Assembly: GCF_900113415.1 (NCBI RefSeq)
Contig: NZ_FOPH01000007.1
Coordinates: 62,001-126,000, forward strand
DNA from: Oribacterium sp. WCC10
GTDB taxonomy: Bacteria > Bacillota > Clostridia > Lachnospirales > Lachnospiraceae
Length of the DNA: 64,000 nt
Reading direction: 5' to 3'
The translations under genes were made by a program, and so were the position numbers. Within the stretch, counting starts at the first letter, position 1. Each line of letters begins with the position of its first letter. The notes beneath the pieces are model-generated. The model saw only the letters and a program-made list of their open reading frames with translations. It did no database searches and was not told where the DNA came from. Shown piece after piece: positions 28,911-37,446 of the stretch.

Positions 28911-29798
28911 TCATTTAAGTTCTTCAGGTCTCTCTATAACTGCCGCGGCCAGACTACCGGGTCCGACATGACAGCTTATAAGAAGTGACAATGGAGCTAT
29001 AACTATCTCCGGATTAAGTCGGTCAGGGAACTCAGCCTTAAGCTCTTCGGCAAAAGCATGAGCCTGCTCGTCATTCTCGGTATGAGCAATATGAACATAG
29101 CAATTGCTCATCTCAGGGTCTCCAAGTCTTGTCTCCAGTTCATTCTTAAGCCCCTTAATGATAGCTTCCTTCACCTGTTTTGTTGTTCTTACCTTAGTGT
29201 ATGAATCAAGCTTTCCGCCGTAGGTGATACCAAGCACCGGCTTGATATGAAGAAGTGTACCGATAGCAGCGGCCACAGGAGTGATACGTCCACCCTTCTT
29301 GAGATACTTAAGGGTATCAACCCCGATATATATCTGATTGCTTCCGGACTCACGATTTATAATGTCGCAGATTGCCTGCCCGTCATAACCCTTTTCAGCA
29401 AGCTCCAAAGCAAAAATGCAGTACTGCCTCTGTGTTACAGAAACGCCCTTATCATCTGGTACAAAAACCCTGCCCTCGTACTTATCCTCATGACTAAGCA
29501 TCATTGCAGTCTGAGTTGAACCGGAAAGACCTGATGTGAGCGGAATATGAACCACCTGATCGCATTCCTCAAGAAGTTCATCCCAGACCTTCATAACATC
29601 CTCAGGGCTGGGCTGTGATGTTGCAACATCGCAGTCATTCTGAAGCTTCTCATAAAACTCTTCTTTTGTAATGTTTACACCCTCAAAGTATTCCTGACCA
29701 TCTATACGGAACGGCATCGGAACTACACGGATGCCAAGCGCCTTACCCTCTTCCTGAGTTATACCACTTCCGGAGTCTGTTGAAACCCCAATTCTCAT
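28911..29798 (-). CDS. DegV family fatty-acid-binding protein
   Basis: A 295-residue cytosolic protein of the DegV/FakB type that binds a fatty acid and presents it to a fatty-acid kinase. Signatures are the opening VSTDSGSGITQEEGKALGIRVVPM, TSQPSPED, the binding-site loop IPLTSGLSGSTQTA and the late ISCHVGPGSLA. No FakA-type kinase gene is in the window. The region between it and gpmI is unusually rich in hairpins. Confidence 0.92.
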   Translation of the reverse strand: MRIGVSTDSGSGITQEEGKALGIRVVPMPFRIDGQEYFEGVNITKEEFYEKLQNDCDVATSQPSPEDVMKVWDELLEECDQVVHIPLTSGLSGSTQTAMMLSHEDKYEGRVFVPDDKGVSVTQRQYCIFALELAEKGYDGQAICDIINRESGSNQIYIGVDTLKYLKKGGRITPVAAAIGTLLHIKPVLGITYGGKLDSYTKVRTTKQVKEAIIKGLKNELETRLGDPEMSNCYVHIAHTENDEQAHAFAEELKAEFPDRLNPEIVIAPLSLLISCHVGPGSLAAAVIERPEELK

Positions 29799-30088
29799 AA
29801 ACCTTACCTCTTATTTCGAAAACTCCGGACCTTTGAAATTTCGCTTTGCGAAGGACCGGAGTCACATGTCAGATCATCATAGAAAATCTGACACATACAT
29901 CACAATTTACGTAAACCGCCTTTATGGCGAAGCGGATGCTTCTACCGAAACATCCGCTTTTACTTTGTACATCTAAAATCAATGCTGTGAGTGTCACATG
30001 AGCGTCTCTCACATCTCCGAAACCAAAGATTTTAAATCCTTCATTTCATTTCGGAGCAACAAATAACCCTAGAATGATACTACATAAT
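29799..30088. other. Hairpin-rich spacer between gpmI and the DegV gene
   Basis: No gene is present. Stems seen are 29822-29833/29851-29862 (likely the gpmI terminator on the minus strand, followed by TTTTCG), TGTCAGAT/ATCTGACA (29867-29874/29886-29893), CGCC/GGCG (29917-29929), AAGCGGATG/CATCCGCTT (29930-29938/29951-29959, T-rich after it on the plus strand) and CTCCGAAA/TTTCGGAG (30015-30022/30049-30056). Confidence 0.6.
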
Positions 30089-31636
30089 TTACTTTTCTTC
30101 AATAAGAGATTTTCCTGTCATCTCTGAAGGCTGTGGAATATCCATCATCTGAAGAAGTGTAGGCGCAAGGTCACACAGCGCACCGCCCTCACGAAGCTTC
30201 CAGTTTGGATCAGAATTCACAAGGATAAAAGGAACAGGATTTGTAGTATGAGCTGTCCATGGCTCTCCGGTCTCATAGTTGATCATCATGTCAGCATTAC
30301 CATGATCAGCACAGATAATCATCTGACCGTCTACCGCCTTTAATGCATCAACAACCTTGCCAACAGCCTCATCAACAACCTCTATAGCTTTCACAGCTGA
30401 AGGAATAACGCCTGTATGTCCAACCATATCAGGGTTTGCAAAGTTGGCAATGATCATATCGTACTTCTTTGATGATATTGCATCACAGAGTTTCTCGCAT
30501 ACCTCAGGGCATGACATCTGTGGTTTAAGATCGTAAGTAGGAACATCCTTAGGAGATGGAACAAGCACGCGATCCTCACCCTCATTAGGCTCCTCAACAC
30601 CACCGTTGAAAAAGAATGTAACATGAGCATACTTCTCTGTCTCAGCGATGCGAAGCTGCTTAAGTCCAAGAGATGCAACGTATTCACCAAGAGTCTTCTC
30701 GATAGACTGCTTAGGGAAAGCAATCTCCTTGTTTGGAATAGTCGGATCATAGTCTGTGAAGCATACAAACTTAGTATCGAGGCGACTTCCTCTCTCAAAG
30801 AAATCAAACTCATCATCACAGAAGCAGTGTGTCATCTCTCTTGCTCTATCTGGACGGAAATTGAAGAATACACATGAATCTCCATCCTTTATAACGTGAA
30901 CCGGAGCACCATCCTTCTCAATAACGCAAGGAACAACAAACTCATCAAGGATCTTTGCATCGTATGAATTCTGTATAGCCTCAGAAACAGAAGCTGCCTT
31001 ATCTCCGATTCCCTTTGTCATGGCATCATAAGCCTTAACGACACGATCATAGTTCTTATCACGATCCATAGCATAGTAACGGCCTGAAATCATGGCAATC
31101 TCACCTACACCAATTTCTGCCATCTTATCCTCTACCTGCTTAAGGAAACTCTTACCTGAATCAGGAGGTGTATCACGACCATCAAGGAATGCATAAAGAT
31201 AAACCTTCTTAAGACCGTTTTTCTTTGCAAGCTCAAGAATGCCGAAGATATGCTCAAGATGTGAATGAACACCACCGTCTGAAACAAGACCAAACATATT
31301 GAGTGCCGAATCATTCTTCTTGCAATTCTCAACTGCAGAAAGAAGTGCCGGATTCTCGAAGAAATCACCATCCTGAATTGACTTTGTGATTCTTGTGAGA
31401 TCCTGATAAATGATTCTTCCGGCACCCATATTCATGTGTCCAACTTCTGAGTTACCCATCTGTCCATCAGGAAGACCTACATAAAGACCTGATGCCTGTC
31501 CCTGTACGAAAGGACACTCAGCCTCAAGTCTGTCCATAACTGGAGTCTTGGCCATAGCGATAGCATTGCCCTCAGGGTTAGGATTAATGCCGTATCCATC
31601 AAGGATAAGTAAAACTACCGGTTTCTTATCTGTCAT
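30089..31636 (-). CDS. gpmI: 2,3-bisphosphoglycerate-independent phosphoglycerate mutase
   Basis: Mn-dependent alkaline-phosphatase-fold enzyme interconverting 3- and 2-phosphoglycerate. Signatures are VVLLILDGYGINPNPEGNAIAMAKTP, the catalytic Ser in QMGNSEVGHMNMGAGR, FLDGRDTPP, NFANPDMVGHTG and CADHGNADMM. The start is set at 31636 (MTDKK) because the upstream in-frame ATG falls inside the AAGGATGG ribosome binding site. At 515 residues its length is typical. It is separate from the gap-pgk-tpi operon 15 kb away. Confidence 0.97.
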   Translation of the reverse strand: MTDKKPVVLLILDGYGINPNPEGNAIAMAKTPVMDRLEAECPFVQGQASGLYVGLPDGQMGNSEVGHMNMGAGRIIYQDLTRITKSIQDGDFFENPALLSAVENCKKNDSALNMFGLVSDGGVHSHLEHIFGILELAKKNGLKKVYLYAFLDGRDTPPDSGKSFLKQVEDKMAEIGVGEIAMISGRYYAMDRDKNYDRVVKAYDAMTKGIGDKAASVSEAIQNSYDAKILDEFVVPCVIEKDGAPVHVIKDGDSCVFFNFRPDRAREMTHCFCDDEFDFFERGSRLDTKFVCFTDYDPTIPNKEIAFPKQSIEKTLGEYVASLGLKQLRIAETEKYAHVTFFFNGGVEEPNEGEDRVLVPSPKDVPTYDLKPQMSCPEVCEKLCDAISSKKYDMIIANFANPDMVGHTGVIPSAVKAIEVVDEAVGKVVDALKAVDGQMIICADHGNADMMINYETGEPWTAHTTNPVPFILVNSDPNWKLREGGALCDLAPTLLQMMDIPQPSEMTGKSLIEEK

Positions 31637-31978
31637 AATAACCATCCTTCTATAAAAACTATATTGTGATGTTTGCCAAAAATATTGACCCTTACATCAT
31701 CATATTGTATTTACTGCAATCCACTGTAGTTTATACCAAATAGGAATGAGCGTCAATGATTCAGGGCACAACTTTGTTAAAAAAAATACAACTCCTTCTT
31801 TTTATCAGCTGTATTGCAAATGAGCGCATGAGGAAACCCTGATATAGACTGCGTCCCCATAAGAAAAACAGTGGATATAGAATATTTTTTTCAAATTTTA
31901 TTAAATCAAATATAACCGTGTCCGGTTTTACTGTATTCACCAATCATTTTAGGAAATATTTTTTATTTTGATTTTATG

Positions 31979-32007
31979 TTGCATATATGTATTTTATCTG
32001 ATACAAT
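31979..32007 (+). promoter_or_regulatory. Promoter-like sequence for an orphan plus-strand RNA
   Basis: -35 TTGCAT (31979-31984), 17-nt spacer and -10 TACAAT (32002-32007). It points away from gpmI into a region with no protein gene. Confidence 0.6.
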
Positions 32008-32013
32008 ACAATC

Positions 32014-32122
32014 AGTTGAAGGAAATGTGGCGAGTGCTTCACAAATCCTAAACGATCGTGTGATAAGAACGGTAGATGAAATGGCGTGTGCTTCATGGAT
32101 TCGAGGTTCTTATTTTTGTTTC
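32014..32122 (+). ncRNA. Candidate small RNA with two related hairpins and a terminator
   Basis: About 105 nt between a promoter-like sequence and a T-rich end (TATTTTTGTTT). It contains two near-copies of GGCG(A/T)GTGCTTCA, at 32029-32041 and 32083-32095, each able to sit in a hairpin: TGTG/CACA or TGAAG/CTTCA for the first, ATGAA/TTCAT for the second. The second is enclosed by ATAAGAAC/GTTCTTAT (32063-32070/32106-32113), which directly precedes the T-run and looks like an intrinsic terminator. No ORF with a ribosome binding site is present. I do not recognise a known RNA family. Confidence 0.5.
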
Positions 32123-32132
32123 TGTCTTTCCT

Positions 32133-32167
32133 GAAAAAAGAAGGCGTTGTTAAACCGCCCTCCTTCC
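32133..32167 (-). terminator. Terminator after the cNMP-binding protein gene
   Basis: The minus RNA has GAAGG..GGCG pairing with CGCC..TTC across an AAC-rich loop, followed by TTTTTTC. Confidence 0.7.
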
Positions 32168-32168
32168 A

Positions 32169-32684
32169 TCACCCCTTTGCCGAAAACATCAGCATTTCCG
32201 GAGTACATGATTTCTCAATATATTTAAGCTGATACTGTTTCAGTCTCATCTCTATCCGGGAATCTATCTTAGTTTCCTTCGGAAGACTCTTCATCATTTC
32301 TGATATATCTTCCATAAGAAGAGATATGTCCATATTCTGTGTCACGATAATACGTGCCATACTCTTCATCATCCCAAGGATATTGCTTCGGTTATCATAG
32401 AGAAACTGCTCCAACTGTCCCTCTTCCACTCTCATGAGAAGTACATCTTCAATCGCCACCGCGGTATATACCTGAGGTTTTCCGGTGAGCATGGAAATCT
32501 CTCCAAAGAATTTTTCTTCATTTAATATCCCAAGCACACTCTCACCCTGTTTGTCGTAATTCACGTAAAGCCCGATTTTACCTTTCAGAACCTTATACAT
32601 ATATGGATGCATCTCTTTCTCTTGGAAAATGATATCTCCCTCATTAAATCGTCTCAGGTTCCCGCCTTTAGTTTCATCTCCCAT
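32169..32684 (-). CDS. Stand-alone cyclic-nucleotide-binding-domain protein
   Basis: A 171-residue protein. Residues 10-110 form a Crp/cNMP-binding beta-roll (FNEGDIIFQEKEMHPYMYKVLKGKIGLY, FFGEISMLTGKPQVYTAVA). A helical C-terminal part of about 60 residues follows, with no helix-turn-helix, kinase or transporter domain. The phosphate-binding cassette is only partly conserved: GEIS is present but the Arg expected after it is replaced by GKP. The ligand and output are therefore unknown. AAGGAGG before the ATG at 32684 decides the start. A repeat copy lies just upstream. Confidence 0.82.
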   Translation of the reverse strand: MGDETKGGNLRRFNEGDIIFQEKEMHPYMYKVLKGKIGLYVNYDKQGESVLGILNEEKFFGEISMLTGKPQVYTAVAIEDVLLMRVEEGQLEQFLYDNRSNILGMMKSMARIIVTQNMDISLLMEDISEMMKSLPKETKIDSRIEMRLKQYQLKYIEKSCTPEMLMFSAKG

Positions 32685-32797
32685 ACTTCCTCCTTGGCAA
32701 ATCTGCAAATACTTCTGTATATATTATTTCATCATATTTACAGTATTTATAATCGGGAAATCAAAATAAAATCTGACCCGCAAAAAACAGCACATCT

Positions 32798-32933
32798 AAG
32801 GAAGCAATGATTATATCAATGTTTCCTTTGCGCCTCCGGCGTCGGGGCACAGATTTTCAAAGAAAGTTGATGCTTCGCATCGAAAATATCCGGCCGGGAA
32901 AACGCTTCAATCAGCGTTCCCCTAATCTCCGGA
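32798..32933 (+). repeat. Double-hairpin intergenic repeat, copy B
   Basis: A left hairpin (GGAAGCAATGAT-tat-ATCAATGTTTCC), a central block with CCGGCGTCGGGGCACAG, and a right hairpin (GGGAAAACGC...GCGTTCCCC). It is the closest relative of copy A and lies in the same orientation. Confidence 0.85.
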
Positions 32934-32980
32934 ATGACATCAATCTGATTCAACCACATCTTCATCACATAATCAGCGAT

Positions 32981-33014
32981 ACAAAAAACGCCCGGGGGAT
33001 AACCCGAGCGTTAT
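32981..33014 (-). terminator. Intrinsic terminator after the flavoprotein gene
   Basis: A 10-bp stem (32987-32996 with 33003-33012, one G-U on the minus RNA), followed by TTTTTTG on the minus strand. Confidence 0.9.
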
Positions 33015-33028
33015 AGTAGTCATATATC

Positions 33029-35116
33029 TTATTCGTCAATTCCGGCCATAACCTTGATGGACTTCATTGCAAATGTAAGTGTACGTCCGCAAGCGATACC
33101 TGCCATGAGACAAGGATAGTTGTTTGCGAAGAAAGAACCTGACATATCACCGCCGATATAGAGACCAGGGATTACATTGTTCTCTGCATCAAGAGCCTGT
33201 GTCTTATCATTGATAGAGATACCCTGCTCTGTTGTAAGAAGTGATGCACCAAGCCAGCATCCATAGAAAGGAGCTGTTCTAAGCTCAGAGAGACGAACCT
33301 TCATCTTACCGAAGTCCTCATCCTCCTGCTTGTCATAGAGCTCGTTATAACGCTCAACTGTTGCAAGGAAGTTCTTCTTATCATCGTCCTTGAAACCAAG
33401 CTTGTCAGCAAGCTCCTCAATTGTATCAGCCTTGAAGATAAGACCTTCGCCCTCTTCACCGTACTGCTCAAGCTGCTTGTCTACATAGCCAGGAATATTT
33501 CTTGACTGTGCTGAACATCCGATAGTATGGAATCTCTTGATATCCTCCATGTAGTTAGCATCCATGATCTGAGCATACACATGACCAGGCTGATGAGCTG
33601 CTGCATAAACGATATCGTTATATGGGCTTGACTCATTAGCGAAACGCTGACCATGACGGTTAACCTTAAGGAATGGCTGTGTACCAGGATTGTACTGTCT
33701 TACAGTACCAGGGAATGCCTTTCCGCCGAATGATGACTCACTCTCAACATAACCTGAATCCACACCAGGAGCTACAAGTCCACGGTCGAAGAGCATAGGA
33801 GCTGACTCGGCATCAAGATGAGCACCTGCCCAAACTGCTGCACGGATTCCATAACCCTTATCAGCAGGACTGAATGAACATGCTGTTGTAACAGAAGTTC
33901 CAAGCGGGTCAAGCTGCTCCATCATGTATGGGTTGCCCGGATATCCGCCGCAGGCAAGAAGAACACCATCCTTGGCATTGTAACGGATAAGGTCTCCTGA
34001 ATCCACGTTCTGAGCGATAACGCCTGTTACTCTTCCGGTATCATCCTTCTCAAGCTTAACAAGTGCAGTCTTGAAGTCTACATCATAGCCTGCCTTCTGG
34101 ATAACTTCAAGGAATACTTCGTTTCTCTGCATTCCGTACTCTGACTCGGATGCTCTGTAGTTGTGCTCCTGTTCAGGGAATACAAATGTTGTATTCTCAT
34201 CGCTATCCGGCCAACGTGCTTCCTCACCTGATGTGAAGTCGCACTTCCAGTTGTAAGGCTCATTCTCAAGGATTCCTGCAACGAAATCATGCATAGCTGC
34301 TGACTCATCAAGCCAAAGCTTTACTACTCTCTGATCGCACTTTCCTGATGCATAACGGCTGATCTCAGAAAGAAGTTTCTTCTTATCAATAGAAGAACCT
34401 GCTGCGATAGCTGCTGAACTGTTAACAGCTCCATACCAGTGACGTGTATCCTGAACCACAGCATTCTGCTCGATAACGCGGAAGTTAAGACCCTTTGATG
34501 CTGCATATGCTGCTGCCATCATACCGGCATTACCGGCACCTACGATAAGGATATCTGTGTCAATTGTATCCTTAACGTCTGCATCATCAACGATAGGCTC
34601 CTCACCAAGCCAATCCTCATCAGAACCCGCCGGAATGAGATCACCTGTAGCTGCTACTGCCTCGCCCTTTGCCTGTGCAATACAGTTAGCTGCTGCCTTC
34701 TTCACAGCGTCTGATGTGATAGTTGCACCTGAAACAGCATCAAACTCTGCTGACTGTGCATCCATAAGAGCTTTCTCAAGATCAGGAACAGCAGCGCCAC
34801 CGATTGATGGTGTCTCACCGTCTGCATTGATCTTTACTTCTGTGATTGATGACTCGTCAAAAGTCATAGTAACAGTAACCTTTGAGCTGATTCCGTCTGC
34901 ACCTGCTGTATAAGTACCGGGTGTGTAGATAGCTCCACCTGCAGGAGCGGCTGCAGCTGTTGTCTCAGCAGCGGCAGCCGCTGTTGTTTCAGCTGCGGCT
35001 GTTGTAGCACTCGGAGTGCTTCCTGATGAACATGCTGACAGAGAACCGAGACCTGCGATAACTGCAGTTGCACTGATTCCCTTAAGAAAATCACGTCTTG
35101 TAAGTTTGTCTGACAT
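33029..35116 (-). CDS. Exported FMN-binding/FAD-dependent reductase (flavocytochrome c/UrdA-like)
   Basis: A 695-residue reductase of the fumarate/urocanate reductase superfamily. A twin-arginine signal (TRRDFLKG) runs into a lipobox-like GSLSAC (Cys29). A low-complexity Ala/Thr/Glu linker (residues 36-60) follows. Next comes an FMN-binding domain (62-150) with the flavinylation motif DAVSGAT at 126-132, where ApbE would attach FMN to Thr. From residue 185 there is an FAD-binding reductase domain with ILIVGAGNAGMMAAAYAASKG and a late GLYIGGDMSGSFFANNYPCLMAG. No heme-binding CxxCH is seen. It probably sits outside the membrane and uses a small organic electron acceptor; the substrate is unknown. 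It is monocistronic with a terminator. Confidence 0.88.
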   Translation of the reverse strand: MSDKLTRRDFLKGISATAVIAGLGSLSACSSGSTPSATTAAAETTAAAAAETTAAAAPAGGAIYTPGTYTAGADGISSKVTVTMTFDESSITEVKINADGETPSIGGAAVPDLEKALMDAQSAEFDAVSGATITSDAVKKAAANCIAQAKGEAVAATGDLIPAGSDEDWLGEEPIVDDADVKDTIDTDILIVGAGNAGMMAAAYAASKGLNFRVIEQNAVVQDTRHWYGAVNSSAAIAAGSSIDKKKLLSEISRYASGKCDQRVVKLWLDESAAMHDFVAGILENEPYNWKCDFTSGEEARWPDSDENTTFVFPEQEHNYRASESEYGMQRNEVFLEVIQKAGYDVDFKTALVKLEKDDTGRVTGVIAQNVDSGDLIRYNAKDGVLLACGGYPGNPYMMEQLDPLGTSVTTACSFSPADKGYGIRAAVWAGAHLDAESAPMLFDRGLVAPGVDSGYVESESSFGGKAFPGTVRQYNPGTQPFLKVNRHGQRFANESSPYNDIVYAAAHQPGHVYAQIMDANYMEDIKRFHTIGCSAQSRNIPGYVDKQLEQYGEEGEGLIFKADTIEELADKLGFKDDDKKNFLATVERYNELYDKQEDEDFGKMKVRLSELRTAPFYGCWLGASLLTTEQGISINDKTQALDAENNVIPGLYIGGDMSGSFFANNYPCLMAGIACGRTLTFAMKSIKVMAGIDE

Positions 35117-35350
35117 AACAATTTCCCCTCAAATATTTAATATTGTCTATGGAGATCTTAAAGACCCCCACAACGCGACTTGTCTATTATATCGACAAAC
35201 ACAGGTATTTTATATAAGTTTTTTCCATTTTTTTAATAATTTCATTGCATTTTTTAACATTTTTGCAAATCTGCAATTTTTGTTTCGATATGAAACACCT
35301 ATTCCCCGCAGAGTTTTCCATAAAAAGGTTCATAAATAATAATCCGAATG

Positions 35351-36433
35351 TCAAAATGTGTTATCTGAATAATGTAAAAACAGACTTTTCATATCTACAG
35401 GCATAGGTGCCGTCAAATCCAGCTCTTCCCCTGTAATCGGATGTTTGAATCTCAGTCTCCGGGAATGAAGAGCCTGGCGTTTTATAAATCTATAGTCCGG
35501 ATTGTACAGAAAGTCTCCAATGAGAGGATGACCCGTATATCTCATGTGAACCCTGATTTGATGTGTTCGTCCGGTCTCCAGCTTCAATCTGACTAGTGAA
35601 AGCTTCCGTTCCGGATCATATGACAACAGCTTTATATGAGTGACCGCTCTTTCTCCTCTTTCAAAATCTATAGTTCTTTCTATAACCGAAGCTTCTTTTC
35701 TTGCGATTGGGGCATCTATAGTAATGTCATAATCACCAGATTCAGTAGTTATCGTCTTATCAAAAACATCAAATGTATCAGCAATGGCAGCTCCCGAAGC
35801 ATTTGATGTTTCAATACACTTTCCAAAATATTTTTGAACACAGGAACATCCTTTCGCAAGTTCTGCCACATCTCCATGACATATAGCCAGATACTCCCTG
35901 TGTATCTCCCTTGCCCTCACCATATTCGAAAGCTTTGCCGCCGAAAGCATGTTTTTGGCAGATATAAGAAGACCGCTGGTGTCTCTGTCAAGCCTGTTTA
36001 TTACCCTGTTGACGTATTTATCAAAGCCCAGAGTATGATGTGTGTACCAACATAGAGAATTGGCCAATGTTCCTTCATGGTGTCCCATCGACGGATGTAT
36101 CGGCATACCTGCCGGTTTGTTTATAACCATCAGGTCATCATCTTCGTATATGATGGGAAGCGGAATGTCGCTTTCTGTAACATTTGCGCTCTCTTCTGTT
36201 TCAAGAATATTGCATTGAAGAACATCACCGGTGGTTAATGTCTTCTTCAGCCATGTTTTCTGTCCGTTCAACACCAGGCCGCTTAAATCTGCCGGCACCG
36301 CATCCGTTCCTGTGTTTCTCAGGTGATATATTACGTTTCTGGAATACCCCTCGGACTGAAGAAAAGCCTCCACGTTTTTTCCGTGGAAGCTTTCCGGTAT
36401 AGTATATGTAAGTACTCTTAGATTTTTTGACAT
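35351..36433 (-). CDS. RluA-family pseudouridine synthase
   Basis: A 360-residue RNA pseudouridine synthase. A short N-terminal S4-like segment precedes the catalytic domain. The catalytic Asp lies in NRLDRDTSGLLISAKN, with IIYEDDDLMVINKPAGMPIHP and LETGRTHQIRVHMRYTGHPLIGD. The target base cannot be told from sequence. The ATG at 36433 begins 1 nt after the rfbC stop with no clear ribosome binding site, so translation is probably coupled. A longer open frame running back through rfbC is not real. Confidence 0.92.
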   Translation of the reverse strand: MSKNLRVLTYTIPESFHGKNVEAFLQSEGYSRNVIYHLRNTGTDAVPADLSGLVLNGQKTWLKKTLTTGDVLQCNILETEESANVTESDIPLPIIYEDDDLMVINKPAGMPIHPSMGHHEGTLANSLCWYTHHTLGFDKYVNRVINRLDRDTSGLLISAKNMLSAAKLSNMVRAREIHREYLAICHGDVAELAKGCSCVQKYFGKCIETSNASGAAIADTFDVFDKTITTESGDYDITIDAPIARKEASVIERTIDFERGERAVTHIKLLSYDPERKLSLVRLKLETGRTHQIRVHMRYTGHPLIGDFLYNPDYRFIKRQALHSRRLRFKHPITGEELDLTAPMPVDMKSLFLHYSDNTF

Positions 36434-36434
36434 A

Positions 36435-37040
36435 TCAGTTGAACTTAAATGTATCCTTAAGTCCGAGCCACTTCTGATCCTTATCCGAGAGGTTAAGTGG
36501 TGTTCCGTCTGAGAGCGCATATCCTTCAGCAGAAGCATTGCCCTTATACTCACCTGTAAGAGTAGGCCACTGAATGTTGATCTCCGGATCATTCCATGCG
36601 AGACCACCTTCATCTCCCGGATGATAAAAATCAGTTACCTTATAGCAGAACTCAGCAACATCAGAGAGAACGAGGAAACCATGAGCAAATCCCTCAGAGA
36701 TGTAGAACTGCTTCTTGTTTTCTTCTGTAAGCTCAACGCCGAAATACTGACCGTAAGTCTTTGAACCCTGACGAAGGTCAACAGCCACATCGTAAACAGA
36801 GCCCTTTATAACACGAACCAGCTTGCCCTGCGGGTACTCCTTCTGGAAATGAAGTCCGCGAAGAACACCCTTTGTTGACATGGACTGGTTATCCTGAACA
36901 AATACCATATCAAGTCCGGCATCGTGCATATCGTTCTGATTGTATGTTTCCATAAAGTATCCACGACTGTCGCCGTGAACTGTCGGTTCGATGACGTAAA
37001 GACCCTCGATAGGAGCCTTAGTAACTTTTATCTGTCCCAT
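36435..37040 (-). CDS. rfbC: dTDP-4-dehydrorhamnose 3,5-epimerase
   Basis: A 201-residue cupin epimerase of the dTDP-L-rhamnose pathway. Signatures are PTVHGDSRGYFMETYNQ, VFVQDNQSMSTKGVLRGLHFQ (the His is the catalytic base), VYDVAVDLRQGS, FYISEGFAHGFLVLSD and DPEINIQWP. Other rml genes are not in the window, although they are usually clustered. It is co-transcribed with the downstream pseudouridine synthase gene. Confidence 0.95.
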   Translation of the reverse strand: MGQIKVTKAPIEGLYVIEPTVHGDSRGYFMETYNQNDMHDAGLDMVFVQDNQSMSTKGVLRGLHFQKEYPQGKLVRVIKGSVYDVAVDLRQGSKTYGQYFGVELTEENKKQFYISEGFAHGFLVLSDVAEFCYKVTDFYHPGDEGGLAWNDPEINIQWPTLTGEYKGNASAEGYALSDGTPLNLSDKDQKWLGLKDTFKFN

Positions 37041-37193
37041 AATATCTCCTTAAAGTTAATAATGTTCATATCAGGTCTGCTCCTGCAGACCGGTATATTA
37101 TAGACCGAGAATAATAAAATTGCCATATCAAAAAGGTTAGGTGGAACTAACATCCTGTCGCAAAAAATAAAAGAAAATCTTTTTTATAATGTA

Positions 37194-37222
37194 TTGACTT
37201 CGTTTTTTACGAAATGTATAGT
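37194..37222 (+). promoter_or_regulatory. Sigma-A promoter of the rubrerythrin gene
   Basis: -35 TTGACT (37194-37199), 17-nt spacer and -10 TATAGT (37217-37222). A 5' UTR of about 220 nt follows. Confidence 0.8.
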
Positions 37223-37231
37223 CGAATTAAT

Positions 37232-37246
37232 TGTTAATGATTATCA
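37232..37246 (+). promoter_or_regulatory. PerR/Fur-like box at the rubrerythrin promoter
   Basis: TGTTAATGATTATCA matches the PerR consensus TTATAATNATTATAA at 11 of 14 defined positions. It overlaps the expected transcription start, where a repressor would block RNA polymerase. Confidence 0.6.
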
Positions 37247-37330
37247 GTTTTAAAGCGTTTATCTGTGACATTGTCATAACTTTAAAAATGATAATCCGGT
37301 TTCTGGTTGATGGTGTTATATGTCATTATA

Positions 37331-37358
37331 TGATCGTCAAAAGTATTTGCCGCTCACA
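37331..37358 (+). repeat. Copy 3 of the GTATTTGCC intergenic motif
   Basis: Contains AGTATTTGCCGCTCAC, within the 5' UTR of the rubrerythrin gene. It matches the copy at 38082-38114 in 20 of 22 bases over the core. Confidence 0.6.
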
Positions 37359-37446
37359 TATGATATTCAACATACGTATGACGCCAATCATCAAAACGGA
37401 GAATGACATGGTTCTCCCACAATAAAATGAAAAGGAGATTTCTAGT

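Noticed and set aside
31761-31943. 60-codon ORF between gpmI and the small RNA locus
   Set aside because: AT-rich, no Shine-Dalgarno, no recognisable motif.
32095-32113. GGATTCGAGGTTC resembling a tRNA T-arm
   Set aside because: No acceptor, D-arm or anticodon arm fits around it; it is better explained as part of the terminator stem.
36434-36613. In-frame extension of the RluA-type gene upstream
   Set aside because: It overlaps rfbC in another frame; the conserved protein starts 1 nt after the rfbC stop.
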